Of a stretch of 23,121 bases of DNA, positions 22,335-23,121 are shown in pieces (position 1 is the first letter of the stretch; each line of letters begins with the position of its first letter). This DNA comes from Phycisphaera mikurensis NBRC 102666 (GTDB taxonomy: Bacteria > Planctomycetota > Phycisphaerae > Phycisphaerales > SM1A02). The stretch lies in assembly GCA_945870475.1 (NCBI GenBank), contig CAMBSR010000012.1:1-23121 (forward strand). The letters are read 5' to 3'. Made by a program: the position numbers and the translations under genes. Below the pieces are notes generated by a model. That model worked only from the letters and a program-made list of their open reading frames with translations, searched no databases and was not told where the DNA came from.

Positions 22335-22357
22335 GGGGAGCCGCACATTGGAACAGA

Positions 22358-22993
22358 TCAGCCGCCCGCGTGCACGCACGCGAGCGCGCGATGCACGGCG
22401 TCCATGGCCAGGAAGCTCCGCGCGCCGAGCTGGGTGACCTCACGCACCATCCACGGTCGGCGCGCGAGCGATCCCGCCACGCGCAGGAACCGGGTCTTGC
22501 CGCGCTCGTCGGTCCAGCCCTCCACGCCGGGCGGCAGCGATTCGTCCGCGCCGTCGCTGATGCCGCGCACCACCGACCACCGCCACTGCCGAGCGATGGC
22601 CTCGCGGGCGAACGCCGCCGATTCCATGTCGACGATGTCGGCGCGGTTGCGGGCGGCCTCCTCGCGCTTGGCGTCCACCGTGGCGAGCGGCGCGTGCACC
22701 GCGATGCAGCGCACCCGCGGCAGGGCGGTGAGGCGGCGGGGGACGTATTCCATGGTGGCGTCCTCGTCCACGATGGACGAAATTTCCACCGCTTCCCCGG
22801 AGGGCACGGAGGGGCGCAGGCTGCCGGCCACCCCCGCCAGGACCACCGTGGAGCCGGTCGGGGGGCCGCTTTGGCGCGCCCACGCGGCCACCGCGGCCGC
22901 GCCGGGGCCGGAGCATGCAAGGTTCCAGCCTCGCGCCGCGGCCAGCCGGCGGAGGGCGGATCGCTCGAATTCCAGTGGGCAAACGATGTACAT
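22358..22993 (-). CDS. Nucleoside phosphorylase-superfamily protein (MTA/SAH nucleosidase-like)
   Basis: A 211-residue cytoplasmic protein of the PNP/UDP phosphorylase fold. Evidence is the N-terminal MYIVCPLEFERSALRR start, the glycine-rich GVAGSL (54-59), the ribose/base-site block ADIVDMESAAFAREA (118-132) and VVRGISDGADESLP (141-154). The pairing of VDMES with RGISD is diagnostic of the superfamily and resembles 5'-methylthioadenosine/S-adenosylhomocysteine nucleosidases and hopanoid-associated phosphorylases. It is short for the family, and substrate cannot be assigned. It is divergent from tRNA-Glu with about 39 bases between them, and lies upstream of nadD on the same strand. Confidence 0.82.
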   Translation of the reverse strand: MYIVCPLEFERSALRRLAAARGWNLACSGPGAAAVAAWARQSGPPTGSTVVLAGVAGSLRPSVPSGEAVEISSIVDEDATMEYVPRRLTALPRVRCIAVHAPLATVDAKREEAARNRADIVDMESAAFAREAIARQWRWSVVRGISDGADESLPPGVEGWTDERGKTRFLRVAGSLARRPWMVREVTQLGARSFLAMDAVHRALACVHAGG

Positions 22994-23010
22994 GGCCTGC
23001 AGGGCGTGGG

Positions 23011-23016
23011 TATACT
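23011..23016 (+). promoter_or_regulatory. Probable -10 box of the tRNA-Glu promoter
   Basis: TATACT is one base away from the consensus TATAAT and lies 16 bases before the first base of the mature tRNA, giving a transcript start near 23023. No good -35 is visible; that region overlaps the start of the divergent phosphorylase-fold gene. Confidence 0.55.
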
Positions 23017-23032
23017 CTCCCCCTCACTCGCC

Positions 23033-23107
23033 GGCCCCATCGTCTAGCCCGGTTCAGGACACGTCCCTCTCACGGATGGAACAGGGGTTCGAATCCCCTT
23101 GGGGTCA
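23033..23107 (+). tRNA. tRNA-Glu (anticodon CTC)
   Basis: A complete cloverleaf. The acceptor stem GGCCCCA (23033-23039) pairs with TGGGGTC (23100-23106) with one G-U pair and is followed by discriminator A. The D arm is GTCTAGCCCGGTTCAGGAC. The anticodon arm is CGTCC-CTCTCAC-GGATG with anticodon CTC. The T arm has AGGGGTTCGAATCCCCT. The body closely follows bacterial tRNA-Glu. CCA is not encoded, so it must be added after transcription. Confidence 0.95.
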
Positions 23108-23121
23108 CTCTCCCCGCCGCC

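Overview
The window is GC-rich and densely coded. It looks like a Gram-negative planctomycete, most likely of the Phycisphaerae type. This is an inference from three things: dockerin-like D-x-D-x-D-G-x-V-x-G-A-D-L-G repeats on a secreted formylglycine-fold protein, a large cysteine-rich secreted subtilase, and lipid-A disaccharide synthase together with SYLF lipoprotein and periplasmic-binding genes, which imply an outer membrane. No phage, integrase, transposase or CRISPR genes are visible.

Layout. At the left edge a GbsR/MarR-type regulator on the minus strand overlaps (ATGA) an unidentified gene that runs off the window. A strong hairpin terminator separates it from a 1178-residue secreted S8 peptidase (minus), which is followed upstream by purD (minus) with its own terminator. 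A divergent plus-strand operon encodes an exported protein of unknown function, thioredoxin reductase and a dicarboxylate/amino-acid:cation symporter (6158-9924). Next is a small disturbed region (9923-11330): a 70-bp palindromic element, a decayed copy of the aspS 3' end, a dockerin-like plus formylglycine-fold secreted protein, and then the genuine aspS (minus). A 426-bp gap with about 40-bp tandem repeats leads to lpxB (plus). A SYLF-domain lipoprotein (minus) is divergent from a complete branched-chain amino acid-type ABC transporter operon, livK-livH-livM-livG-livF (15339-20509). All four junctions of that operon are GTGA overlaps. The window ends with an unidentified acidic protein, nadD and a nucleoside-phosphorylase-fold protein (both minus), and tRNA-Glu(CTC).

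How the genes fit together. Most genes are unlinked housekeeping functions: purine synthesis, NAD synthesis, Asp-tRNA synthesis, lipid A and redox. The liv operon is the one clear multi-protein machine. Its LivG ATPase is the most unusual item seen: an in-frame insert of about 90 residues with two hydrophobic, membrane-helix-like segments sits between the Walker A region and the Q-loop, while every ATPase motif is kept. The second most unusual item is the aspS 3'-end duplication bracketing the formylglycine-fold gene next to the palindromic element, which looks like the footprint of an insertion. Several genes have a -10-like hexamer only 6-8 bases before the start codon, which suggests leaderless transcripts.
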